Of a DNA stretch of 6,689 bases, positions 1-6,002 are shown piece after piece. The position numbers and the translations under genes are program-made. How positions within the stretch are numbered: position 1 is the stretch's first letter; every line of letters starts with the position of its first letter. Location of the stretch: assembly GCA_002423705.1 (NCBI GenBank), contig DINW01000073.1, forward strand, positions 109,687 to 116,375, read 5' to 3'. A model generated the notes under the pieces. The model saw only the letters and a list, made by a program, of their open reading frames with translations, did no database searches and was not told where the DNA came from. This DNA is from Clostridium sp. UBA5530 (GTDB taxonomy: Bacteria > Bacillota > Clostridia > Clostridiales > Clostridiaceae).

Positions 1-31
1 TTGAAGCAGTATAATTTATGTTCAAATAAAA

Positions 32-793
32 TTAGAGTTCACTAAAACTTATAAGCTCTATATTAGAAGCGTTCTTAATATACTCTTTAATCCTATAAGA
101 AGTCAACAGTTCAAGTTCACGACTTCGCATTAAATTGTAATGAGATATGGAATTAAGTTCATCATCAACTATAGCTGGATGAGTCATTATTTCCAAAGTC
201 AATTTTTCTTCCCTAAAATCTTCTAGAATTCTTAGTAAATTTTCTGAGGTTACACCTTCATTGTGAAAGGAAGTAGAAAAATAATTAGTGGTTTTAACAT
301 TATTTTGATAAATTTTAATTCTTAAATCATCATTTACAGATCTTAAAGGAACATTAAATTCATGAGCTAAAGATATTAAAACATTATGAATTTCTTCATT
401 ATATCCATAAAATTGATGATGTCCACTTATATGATTAAGTTTAAGACCTGAAGACAAAAATTTATTTATTTGGCATCGAAGTTCTTTTTCCACTTCATCC
501 ATAGAAAAGGAATTTTCCAAAATGTAAGAAAGATCTTTGTGAAATTTACCATCTAAGTCTACTAAAGTAGGTATTTCATTTGGAGGTAATATAGGGTTAT
601 AGGTAGTTAAAGATAAATGAATTCCTAGTTCTAGTAAGCCCTCTTCCTTTGCTAATATTATGCTTTCTTTAAAATAAGGAGAATTCACTATCATAGAAGT
701 ATCGCTAACAACTCCTTCTTTCATAGCTTTGATTATTCCTTTTGAAACCCCAGGAGTTAACCCAAAGTCATCAGCATTTATTATTAATCTCAT
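32..793 (-). CDS. ChbG/YdjC-family carbohydrate deacetylase
   Basis: The 253-residue product fits the ChbG/YdjC (HpnK-like) family, metal-dependent enzymes that remove acetyl groups from N-acetylated sugars; 250-300 residues is usual. Seen in the sequence: an N-terminal beta strand ending in NADDFG (Asp8-Asp9, metal and catalytic site), GIHLSLT (His59, metal ligand in family structures), a HISGHHQFYG segment around residues 121-130 (further metal histidine), and EIMTHPA near residue 205, the conserved late His-Pro. The family form of the third motif is closer to H-x-D-S/G-H-x-H, so this copy has Ser for Asp and lacks the last His. The start is ATG 793: an AAGGGAGATGAT site resembles the full anti-SD complement and ends 5 bases before it. 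A TTG at 799 would add two residues but sits too close to that site. It is cytoplasmic, with no signal peptide. It lies 67 bases downstream of the membrane-protein gene on the same strand with no terminator between, so it is probably co-transcribed. Substrate is unknown. Confidence 0.9.
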   Translation of the reverse strand: MRLIINADDFGLTPGVSKGIIKAMKEGVVSDTSMIVNSPYFKESIILAKEEGLLELGIHLSLTTYNPILPPNEIPTLVDLDGKFHKDLSYILENSFSMDEVEKELRCQINKFLSSGLKLNHISGHHQFYGYNEEIHNVLISLAHEFNVPLRSVNDDLRIKIYQNNVKTTNYFSTSFHNEGVTSENLLRILEDFREEKLTLEIMTHPAIVDDELNSISHYNLMRSRELELLTSYRIKEYIKNASNIELISFSEL

Positions 794-860
794 ATACAAT
801 CATCTCCCTTCAATTATATTGTATATTAATATGTGAAAGATTAAAATAATAATTTTATAA

Positions 861-1325
861 TTAATTATCTTTTTTTTCTTTATCTTTATTCATAAAAAAA
901 CTCATAAAAAATAGGGTTAACAAATCCAAAAAAGTTGAAACTAAAATAAAGAACACTAATCCACCTCTAAATAGAGTTAGTCCAGTTAGTCCCAAAGATC
1001 TTATACTAGAATAACCTACGGTTAGAGCAAAAATAGATGTAGACCCTTCAAAAATAAAAGATGTAAATTTTTTATGAGCCATCATATCTAGTCTTTTATC
1101 TGGATTAAATCCTATAAGACTTAAAACTAAGTCTACAACTAAAGCAAATAAAAATATCTTAAAACTTAATCCAAATATAGAGGAGGTATTAAAATAAACG
1201 GTTTGGCTAGGAAATAAGCTTATAGTAAGCAACAATCCTAAATATATATTCAGAATTGGAATAAATAAAGGTAATAAGCCTAATATGGTAAGTATAAAGT
1301 TAAAAGGTTTTTTCGAATTATTCAT
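861..1325 (-). CDS. Small four-helix integral membrane protein, function unknown
   Basis: I do not recognise this 154-residue protein with confidence. It is strongly hydrophobic, with likely membrane segments near residues 10-37, 50-72, 88-108 and 120-144, a short charged N-terminus (NNSKKP) and a charged tail (NKDKEKKDN). A polar loop between helices 2 and 3 (NPDKRLDMMAHKK) carries positive charges and probably faces the cytoplasm. Size and helix pattern recall the YrvL group of small regulatory membrane proteins, but I see no diagnostic motif and would not transfer that name. The start is ATG 1325, because AAAGGAG at 1332-1338 lies 6 bases upstream. Two in-frame ATGs further upstream (1361, 1352) lack such a site, and the first sits at about the predicted transcription start. 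The gene heads a likely two-gene operon with the carbohydrate deacetylase, which hints weakly at an envelope role. Confidence 0.75.
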   Translation of the reverse strand: MNNSKKPFNFILTILGLLPLFIPILNIYLGLLLTISLFPSQTVYFNTSSIFGLSFKIFLFALVVDLVLSLIGFNPDKRLDMMAHKKFTSFIFEGSTSIFALTVGYSSIRSLGLTGLTLFRGGLVFFILVSTFLDLLTLFFMSFFMNKDKEKKDN

Positions 1326-1364
1326 AAACTTCTCCTTTAATTTTGTGGACATAATATCCATAGA

Positions 1365-1393
1365 ATTATATAATAAATACTCATTATTTTCAA
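1365..1393 (-). promoter_or_regulatory. Sigma-A-type promoter of the membrane protein/deacetylase operon
   Basis: Read on the minus strand, TTGAAA (1393-1388) and TATAAT (1370-1365) are separated by exactly 17 bases: 5 of 6 and 6 of 6 consensus matches at ideal spacing. Transcription should begin near 1358, giving a leader of about 33 bases before ATG 1325. This is the best promoter in the window. Confidence 0.75.
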
Positions 1394-1513
1394 CGGATTA
1401 GCAAAGAATATGGTAAAATAAATAAAGATACTATGAGACAATTTAACATAAAGGCATAAGAGATTTAGGAATTACAGTGGTGATCTAGAATTATTTATAG
1501 TACTCTTATTGAA
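1394..1513. other. Intergenic DNA between divergent genes, no gene assigned
   Basis: Between the minus-strand promoter and the PhzF-like gene I see no RNA gene or strong plus-strand promoter. The plus strand has short open pieces that read like protein in different frames: RISKEYGKINKDTMRQFNI to a TAA at 1457, and KGIRDLGITVVI to a TAG. They could be leftovers of an eroded gene, but they are short and may be chance. Confidence 0.25.
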
Positions 1514-1526
1514 AAGGGAGAAAACA

Positions 1527-2348
1527 ATGAAAATAAAAGTGCAGATGGTGAAGGTTTTTGGTATATGTAAGGACTATGGAAACTTAGCTGCCATAATAAT
1601 TGAAAAAGAAGATATTCCTAGGGAGAGAAAACAAAATATAGCTAGAATTATTGGTGTATCAGAAACCGTATTTGTTAAATTAGAAGAGAATACAGCTATT
1701 ACCATGGAATATTATACTCCTAATAGGGAGATAGGGTTGTGTGGACATGGAACCATAGGAGGGTTAATAGCATTAGAAGAAATAGGTGTTACACATGATG
1801 AAAACTACATAGTAAATACTAAGGTAGGAAATATTAAAATGTTTAAAGAAAACCAAATTTACTTTATGAAACAAAAAAATCCAGAAGTTTTTCCTGGACC
1901 AAAGGTGGAAGAGATAATTAAGGCATTAAACACAAATAAAATAGATAGAAATCTGCCTATAGAAATAGTCTCTACAGGAGTGAAGGATATTATAGTACCT
2001 ATAGATTCTAAAGAATCTCTAAAAAATATAAAGATAAACTCTACATATATGGAAATGTTAAGCGAGAAGTATGATGTTGTGGGGGTTCATGTATTTTCAA
2101 AGAATAATCATGAGATATATTGTAGAAACTTTGCACCTTTTTATGGAATAGAAGAGGAATGTGCTACAGGTACATCCAATGGGTCGCTATCAGCTTATTT
2201 AAATAGATACTATAAGGAAAATTCCTTTGAGTTTAAGCAAGGATTTTTTATGGATAACCCCTGCTTAATATATGGTAGGGTAGTGAATAAACAAATATAT
2301 ATTGGTGGAAAAGGCGCTATTGCAGAAGAAAAAACTTTAAGTTATTAA
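1527..2348 (+). CDS. PhzF-family isomerase/epimerase-like protein
   Basis: The 273-residue product has the two-lobed diaminopimelate-epimerase fold signatures of the PhzF family, which contains phenazine-pathway PhzF and many uncharacterised isomerases (about 260-300 residues). Seen: GVSETVFV with Glu46, matching the catalytic acid/base Glu45 of PhzF; GLCGHGTIGG with Cys72 (family LCGHATxA); EECATGTSNG with Cys212 (family E-D-P-A-T-G-S-A-N-G); and a terminal GGKGAIAEE strand. The second motif has Glu-Cys where PhzF has Asp-Pro, so cysteines sit at both positions that are catalytic in DapF and proline racemase. No other phenazine gene is present, so a phenazine role is unlikely and the substrate is unknown. 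The start is ATG 1527, with AAGGGAG (1514-1520) 6 bases upstream; an in-frame TTG at 1509 lies ahead of that site. The protein appears soluble. The DUF4250 gene follows after 9 bases, so the two form an operon. A TATAGT at 1496-1501 is a possible -10 but has no good -35. Confidence 0.88.
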   Translation: MKIKVQMVKVFGICKDYGNLAAIIIEKEDIPRERKQNIARIIGVSETVFVKLEENTAITMEYYTPNREIGLCGHGTIGGLIALEEIGVTHDENYIVNTKVGNIKMFKENQIYFMKQKNPEVFPGPKVEEIIKALNTNKIDRNLPIEIVSTGVKDIIVPIDSKESLKNIKINSTYMEMLSEKYDVVGVHVFSKNNHEIYCRNFAPFYGIEEECATGTSNGSLSAYLNRYYKENSFEFKQGFFMDNPCLIYGRVVNKQIYIGGKGAIAEEKTLSY

Positions 2349-2357
2349 GGAGGAACT

Positions 2358-2552
2358 ATGAACAAAGAAGATTTTATTAAAATGGATAGTTATATGGCTT
2401 TAAGTATATTAAATATGAAGCTTAGAGATGAGTTTTCATCTTTAGAAGATTATTGTGGTTATATGGATATCACTATGGCAGACATAGAAAAGAAAATGAA
2501 AGAAGTAGGATATTTTTATGATAGAAATATGAATCAGTTTATAGCTATATAG
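2358..2552 (+). CDS. DUF4250 domain-containing small protein
   Basis: The 64-residue acidic, helical protein matches what I know of DUF4250, a family of about 60 residues found mostly in clostridia and of unknown function. Seen: an N-terminal segment ending in ALSILNMKLRDEFSSL, then a helix-turn-like stretch (DYCGYMDITMADIEKKMKEVGY) and the closing Y-D-x-x-x-N-Q-F pattern. The middle could be a small DNA-binding-like helical unit, but that is inference. A perfect AAGGAGG (2347-2353) overlaps the phzF-like stop codon and lies 4 bases before ATG, so translation is probably coupled to the upstream gene. There is no signal peptide or membrane segment. No clear terminator follows it. Confidence 0.85.
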   Translation: MNKEDFIKMDSYMALSILNMKLRDEFSSLEDYCGYMDITMADIEKKMKEVGYFYDRNMNQFIAI

Positions 2553-2612
2553 TAGAAAGTTATAGAAAATTATGATATATTAAAAAGGTATATGAGAAAG
2601 ATTAAATATTAA

Positions 2613-2792
2613 ATATATCTCAATTTATTTGATGAAAATATCAAGAGAGACTTAATTTCATGTGGAGTTTCAATTCTACCTGAATATTAGTTGAACTTAT
2701 CTAGAGTCCTAGCTACCGCTACTTCAAACCTAAGAAGGATGGAGATATTAGCAGACAGACATGAGATAAAATATAGTTATGAAAAGGAATGA
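2613..2792 (+). pseudogene. Possible decayed gene fragment upstream of glnS
   Basis: The 244 bases between the DUF4250 gene and glnS contain one frame that reads like protein across about 60 codons, broken only by a TAG at 2688-2690. Before the TAG it reads LFDENIKRDLISCGVSILPE; after it, LSRVLATATSNLRRMEILAD and then a charged tail ending at TGA 2790-2792. A TAA at 2610-2612 closes it upstream. The stretch 2700-2760 is richer in G and C than the flanking spacer and uses varied codons, as coding DNA does here. There is no Shine-Dalgarno site or plausible start (TTG 2691 has none; ATG 2739 directly abuts AAGG). I read it as the 3' end of a decayed gene and cannot name the family. Alternatives are a structured RNA or chance. 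The end lies 4 bases before glnS, and its last codons include the glnS ribosome binding site. Confidence 0.35.
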
Positions 2793-2796
2793 TAAT

Positions 2797-4452
2797 ATGG
2801 CAGAAGAGTACAATTCATCAAATTTTATAAAAAATATAATTAAAGAAGATTTGGAAAGTGGAAAACATCAAGAAATAATAACCAGATTTCCACCAGAACC
2901 TAATGGATATTTGCACATTGGTCATGCTAAATCAATAGTTTTAAACTTTGGATTGGCAGATGAGTTTAATGGTAAAACTAATTTAAGATTTGATGACACT
3001 AATCCAGTAAAGGAAGATACGGAATATGTTGATTCCATAAAAGAAGATGTGGAATGGCTTGGATATAAATGGGATAATTTATATTTTGCTTCTGAATATT
3101 TTAATATTATGTATGAAAAAGCAATATTGCTTATAAAAAAAGGAAAGGCTTATGTTTGTGATTTGTCCTCCGAGGAGATGAAAGATTTTAGGGGAACTTT
3201 AACAGAGTCAGGAAAAGAAAGTCCTTATAGAAATAGAACTGTAGAAGAGAATCTAAGGCTTTTTGAGAAAATGAAAAATGGTGAATTTAAAGATGGTGAA
3301 AAAGTATTAAGGGCAAAAATAGATATGACATCACCTAATATAAATATGAGGGATCCTATAATATATAGAATAGCTCATGCAGAGCACCATAATACAGGAC
3401 GGAAGTGGTGCATATATCCAATGTATGACTTCGCTCACCCCTTGGAGGATTCAATAGAAGGTATAACTCATTCTATATGTACATTGGAGTTTGAAGACCA
3501 TAGACCACTTTATGATTGGGTGGTAAGAGAATGTGAAATGGAAAAGGTTCCTCAACAAATTGAATTTGCAAGATTAAACATCACTAATACAGTTATGAGT
3601 AAAAGAAAGTTAAAACTACTTGTAGATGAAAAAATAGTAGATGGTTGGGATGATCCAAGAATGCCAACTATTGCAGGACTTAGAAGAAGAGGATATACTC
3701 CAGAGGCTATAAGAAACTTCTGTAAAGAAATAGGTGTGGCCAAGGGGAATTCTCTAGTAGATGGATTAATGCTTGAACATTTTATAAGGGAAGACTTAAA
3801 TAAAATAGCACCAAGAACTATGGCAGTGTTAAGGCCGTTAAAAGTCATTATAACTAATTATCCAGAAGACAAAGAGGAAATCCTTGACATAGAAAACAAT
3901 CCTGATGATCCAAGTCAAGGAAGTAGAAAGGTAACTTTCTCCAGAGAAATATATATAGAACAAGAAGATTTTATGGAGAATCCTCCCAAAAAGTATTTTA
4001 GATTGTTCCAAGGAAATGAAGTTAGGCTTAAGGGAGCTTATTTTATAAAGTGTAATGAATTTATAAAAGATGAAAATGGAAATATAAAAGAAATACATTG
4101 CACTTATGATCCTGAAACAAAAAGCGGTACAGGGTTTACAGGGAGAAAAGTAAAAGGTACTATACATTGGGTAAATGCTAGGGATGCCTTGAAATCACAA
4201 TTCAGATTATATGAACCTTTAATGATGGATAGTGATGAGGATGATAATAGAGATTTTTTACAAAAGATAAATCCTAACTCCATAGAAATATTAGAGGGAT
4301 ATGTTGAGCCAAACATGAAAACCGCTAAAGGAAATGATAAATTTCAGTTATTTAGACATGGATACTTTAATGTAGATCCTAAGTATACTAGCAAAGATAA
4401 GTTAGTATTAAATAGAATTGTTTCTTTAAAAAATTCTTTTAAGCTAAAATAA
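2797..4452 (+). CDS. glnS: Glutaminyl-tRNA synthetase
   Basis: This cytoplasmic class I synthetase attaches glutamine to tRNA-Gln. The 551 residues are almost the length of E. coli GlnRS (554) and align by eye from end to end. Seen: N-terminal SSNFIKNIIKEDLESGKH; the ATP-binding HIGH box in FPPEPNGYLHIGHAKS (His40-His43); RFDDTNP (65-70 region); CIYPMYDFAHPLEDS with GITHSICTLEFEDHRPLYDW, the tRNA acceptor and active-site region; VMSKRKL (266-272), the GlnRS form of KMSKS; then the two beta-barrels of the anticodon-binding half, ending FQLFRHGYFNVDPKY. All key motifs are intact. The start is ATG 2797, because MAEEYNSSNF matches the usual N-terminus and AAAAGGA (2782-2788) lies 8 bases ahead; ATG 2779 has no good site. 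I see no T-box leader: the GGGTGG-x-ACCGCG core is absent from the 244 bases upstream. A strong terminator follows. Many Firmicutes make Gln-tRNA via GluRS and GatCAB instead. Confidence 0.98.
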   Translation: MAEEYNSSNFIKNIIKEDLESGKHQEIITRFPPEPNGYLHIGHAKSIVLNFGLADEFNGKTNLRFDDTNPVKEDTEYVDSIKEDVEWLGYKWDNLYFASEYFNIMYEKAILLIKKGKAYVCDLSSEEMKDFRGTLTESGKESPYRNRTVEENLRLFEKMKNGEFKDGEKVLRAKIDMTSPNINMRDPIIYRIAHAEHHNTGRKWCIYPMYDFAHPLEDSIEGITHSICTLEFEDHRPLYDWVVRECEMEKVPQQIEFARLNITNTVMSKRKLKLLVDEKIVDGWDDPRMPTIAGLRRRGYTPEAIRNFCKEIGVAKGNSLVDGLMLEHFIREDLNKIAPRTMAVLRPLKVIITNYPEDKEEILDIENNPDDPSQGSRKVTFSREIYIEQEDFMENPPKKYFRLFQGNEVRLKGAYFIKCNEFIKDENGNIKEIHCTYDPETKSGTGFTGRKVKGTIHWVNARDALKSQFRLYEPLMMDSDEDDNRDFLQKINPNSIEILEGYVEPNMKTAKGNDKFQLFRHGYFNVDPKYTSKDKLVLNRIVSLKNSFKLK

Positions 4453-4456
4453 ATAA

Positions 4457-4500
4457 AATAGGAAGTCATCCTGGGATTTAAGGATGATTTCTTATTTTTT
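4457..4500 (+). terminator. Rho-independent terminator of glnS
   Basis: A 15-bp stem with three G-T pairs (arms 4457-4471 and 4482-4496; inner core GTCATCC/GGATGAT) encloses a 10-base loop and runs into a TATTTTTT tract. It begins 4 bases after the glnS stop codon. Confidence 0.9.
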
Positions 4501-4542
4501 ATAGGGTTAATGTTAATAATTTCTGAAAATTTACAATGGGTA

Positions 4543-4571
4543 TTGATAATGTGCTCTATAAAATATAAAAT
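4543..4571 (+). promoter_or_regulatory. Likely promoter of the MazG-like gene
   Basis: TTGATA (4543-4548) and TAAAAT (4566-4571) are separated by 17 bases, with 5 of 6 matches each to the sigma-A consensus. Transcription would start near 4578, about 47 bases before the GTG start and after the glnS terminator. The area is AT-rich, so chance matches are easy. Confidence 0.45.
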
Positions 4572-4624
4572 ATAGTAAAGAAGAAAATATTAAAGTTCCA
4601 TACTTTGAAAGGCTGGTGATTTGC

Positions 4625-4966
4625 GTGAAAGTGTATAATAAATTAGTAAGAGATAAGGTTCCAGAAATAATAAGGGAATCTGGTAGTGAATGTGAAATCA
4701 CCAAGGCTACAGATGCCCAATATTTTAAACTTCTAAGGTTGAAATTAAGGGATGAAATGCATGAATTTATAGAAACGGAAAACATAGAAGAATTAGCAGA
4801 CATAATGGAAGTAATATTCTCTTTAGCTAAGGCTTTAGGATATACAGAGGAAGATTTAATAAAGGCTAGGGAGGATAAGAGAAAAGAAAAGGGCGGATTT
4901 GATCAAGGCATTATATTAAAAAACATATTTGTTGAAGATTGGGATTTCACAAGACATGCTGAATAA
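4625..4966 (+). CDS. MazG-like nucleotide pyrophosphohydrolase
   Basis: The 113-residue all-alpha protein belongs to the MazG / phosphoribosyl-ATP pyrophosphohydrolase-like group, which splits pyrophosphate from nucleoside triphosphates or similar molecules using Mg2+. Seen: KVYNKLVRDKVPEII at the N-terminus, a very typical opening for the single-domain group; the metal motif E-x-x-E in LRDEMHEFIE (near residues 43-46), followed by EELADIMEVIFSL (E-x-x-D); and the closing KGGFDQGIIL, matching the usual R/K-G-G-F-x-x-x-I-x-L. It is likely to clear non-canonical or damaged nucleotides in the cytoplasm, but substrate cannot be read from sequence. The start is GTG 4625: AAAGGCTGGTGAT (4608-4620) mimics the anti-SD complement with one extra base and ends 4 bases before it. 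GTG 4616 lies inside that site. The gene has its own likely promoter and converges on the lipid kinase gene, with 13 bases between the stop codons. Confidence 0.88.
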   Translation: MKVYNKLVRDKVPEIIRESGSECEITKATDAQYFKLLRLKLRDEMHEFIETENIEELADIMEVIFSLAKALGYTEEDLIKAREDKRKEKGGFDQGIILKNIFVEDWDFTRHAE

Positions 4967-4988
4967 ACTCAGCATGTCTTTAAATTTT
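4951..4988 (+). terminator. Hairpin between convergent genes, probable terminator
   Basis: A perfect 12-bp stem (AAGACATGCTGA / TCAGCATGTCTT) has a 6-base loop. The loop contains most of the MazG-like gene's TAA, and the right arm touches the stop codon of the opposing lipid kinase gene. On the plus strand it is followed by a mixed TTTAAATTTT tract, so it should terminate the MazG-like transcript moderately well. On the minus strand no T run follows, so it is a poor intrinsic terminator for the kinase gene, although it can still protect an RNA 3' end. Confidence 0.65.
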
Positions 4989-5867
4989 GGGATATAATAT
5001 TCTAAGAGATTTAGGATGAAGTGTGAAAGAAACTTCATTACAAGTAAAGAGTTCCCCATCACTTTGCAAAGTAAAGCTAACAGGACTTTGAATGTTTATG
5101 CTTTTTCCAGAAAAAAAAGTTACTTCATCTACATTAGTATGGTTACCACTTAAAGCCTTAGGCAAAACGGAAAGTAGTCTTGTTAATTTACAGGTTTTTA
5201 CCATACACACATCCAGCTTTCCATCATAGATTGAGGCATGGGGACTAATTGGAATACCACCACCATACTGTGAGCCATTGCAAATAGCTAAAAGAAGGTT
5301 GTCCTCTTCAACTAAGTGACCATCTATATCTATTTTCATAGGAATACTTTTAAATTTAAAGGGCGTATAAAATAAACTTATTATGTATGCTAAACCTGAA
5401 GGAATAAACTTTTTCTTTTTAAAGAGTCTTGCATTGGATACTACTTCTGAGTCAAAACCCACAGAGGATATGTTTATAAAGTATCTATCATTAGCCTTGG
5501 CAGTATCTATTGTTCTTATTTCTCCCTTTACAGTCTTTGATAATATATCTTCATAGTTTTTAGAAGGAATTAAACTTCTTATAAAATCATTTCCTGTACC
5601 GCAAGGAATTGTGCCTAATACACTATTAGTGTTTACAATAGCATTAGCAATTTCATTTAATGTGCCATCTCCCCCAAGGGAATATACAAAAATATCTTCA
5701 TTAGATATATAATTTTTAACTAGTTCTGTAGCATGTCCTGGATATTCAGTAATCTTTATTATATATTGGTCATTGGAATTTTTAAATAGTTTATGTATCT
5801 GAGGAATATATTCTAAAGCATGTCCCTTGCCTGCGAATGGATTTATTATAAATAAGTGTTTGACCAT
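4980..5867 (-). CDS. YegS/BmrU-family lipid kinase (diacylglycerol kinase-like)
   Basis: The 295-residue product has the diacylglycerol-kinase catalytic domain and belongs to the YegS/Rv2252/BmrU group, which phosphorylates diacylglycerol or related lipids at the cytoplasmic membrane face; about 290-310 residues is usual. Seen: IINPFAGKG (7-15), opening the nucleotide-binding lobe; SLGGDGTLNE (63-72), the phosphate-binding and catalytic motif; IPCGTGNDFIRSL (87-99); NISSVGFDSEV (132-142); GSQYGGGIPISPHASIYDGKLDV (198-220), the strand-swapped second lobe; and LQSDGELF (267-274). All expected motifs are intact. The start is ATG 5867: AGGAAGTGA (5881-5873) lies 5 bases upstream. An in-frame GTG at 5876 is inside that site and is rejected. 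The likely role is recycling diacylglycerol to phosphatidic acid, as DgkB does in Bacillus, but a DgkB name or a sugar-alcohol or other lipid substrate cannot be decided from sequence. It is transcribed alone, divergent from the SDR gene. Confidence 0.93.
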   Translation of the reverse strand: MVKHLFIINPFAGKGHALEYIPQIHKLFKNSNDQYIIKITEYPGHATELVKNYISNEDIFVYSLGGDGTLNEIANAIVNTNSVLGTIPCGTGNDFIRSLIPSKNYEDILSKTVKGEIRTIDTAKANDRYFINISSVGFDSEVVSNARLFKKKKFIPSGLAYIISLFYTPFKFKSIPMKIDIDGHLVEEDNLLLAICNGSQYGGGIPISPHASIYDGKLDVCMVKTCKLTRLLSVLPKALSGNHTNVDEVTFFSGKSINIQSPVSFTLQSDGELFTCNEVSFTLHPKSLRILYPKI

Positions 5868-5902
5868 GGTTTTCACTTCCTACAAGTAATTTATATATAC
5901 TA

Positions 5903-5938
5903 ATTAATATATATGTACTAAAATAATTATATATTAAT
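5903..5938. repeat. AT-only inverted repeat in the divergent intergenic region
   Basis: ATTAATATATA (5903-5913) is repeated in perfect inverted form at 5928-5938 with 14 bases between. It lies between the divergent lipid kinase and SDR genes. It could be an operator or a cruciform-prone element, but such repeats arise easily by chance in sequence this rich in A and T. Confidence 0.35.
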
Positions 5939-5962
5939 AAATGAAAATTTTAAAGAAATCAA
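5934..5962 (-). promoter_or_regulatory. Candidate promoter of the lipid kinase gene
   Basis: On the minus strand TTGATT (5962-5957) and TATTAA (5939-5934) are 17 bases apart, 4 of 6 matches each. The -10 lies inside the right arm of an AT-only inverted repeat. The leader would be about 60 bases. The region is nearly pure A and T, so this is only a candidate. Confidence 0.3.
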
Positions 5963-6002
5963 CAAATTTATACAAATTTCTACAGAATGAATGGAGGATA
6001 AA

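Noticed and set aside
818..845. Separate promoter for the deacetylase gene (TTTAAT, 16 bases, TACAAT on the minus strand)
   Set aside because: The -35 matches poorly and the region is AT-rich; read-through from the strong upstream promoter explains expression.
1527..2348. Phenazine biosynthesis gene
   Set aside because: Only the PhzF fold is present; no other phenazine gene adjoins and the active-site motif differs from true PhzF.
2688..2690. In-frame TAG read as pyrrolysine or suppressed stop
   Set aside because: There is no start signal for the frame, no PYLIS-like context and no Pyl genes in the window; gene decay is simpler.
2553..2796. T-box riboswitch upstream of glnS
   Set aside because: The conserved GGGTGG-x-ACCGCG core and a following terminator hairpin are not there; the CTACCGCTA at 2712-2720 is only a superficial resemblance.
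3552..4316. Minus-strand open frames of 70-109 codons inside glnS
   Set aside because: They are antisense to a fully supported GlnRS, have no ribosome binding sites and read as low-complexity hydrophobic sequence produced by the opposite strand's codons.
4531..4803. Minus-strand 90-codon frame over the MazG-like gene start
   Set aside because: It overlaps a supported gene and its promoter, and has no family features or translation signal.
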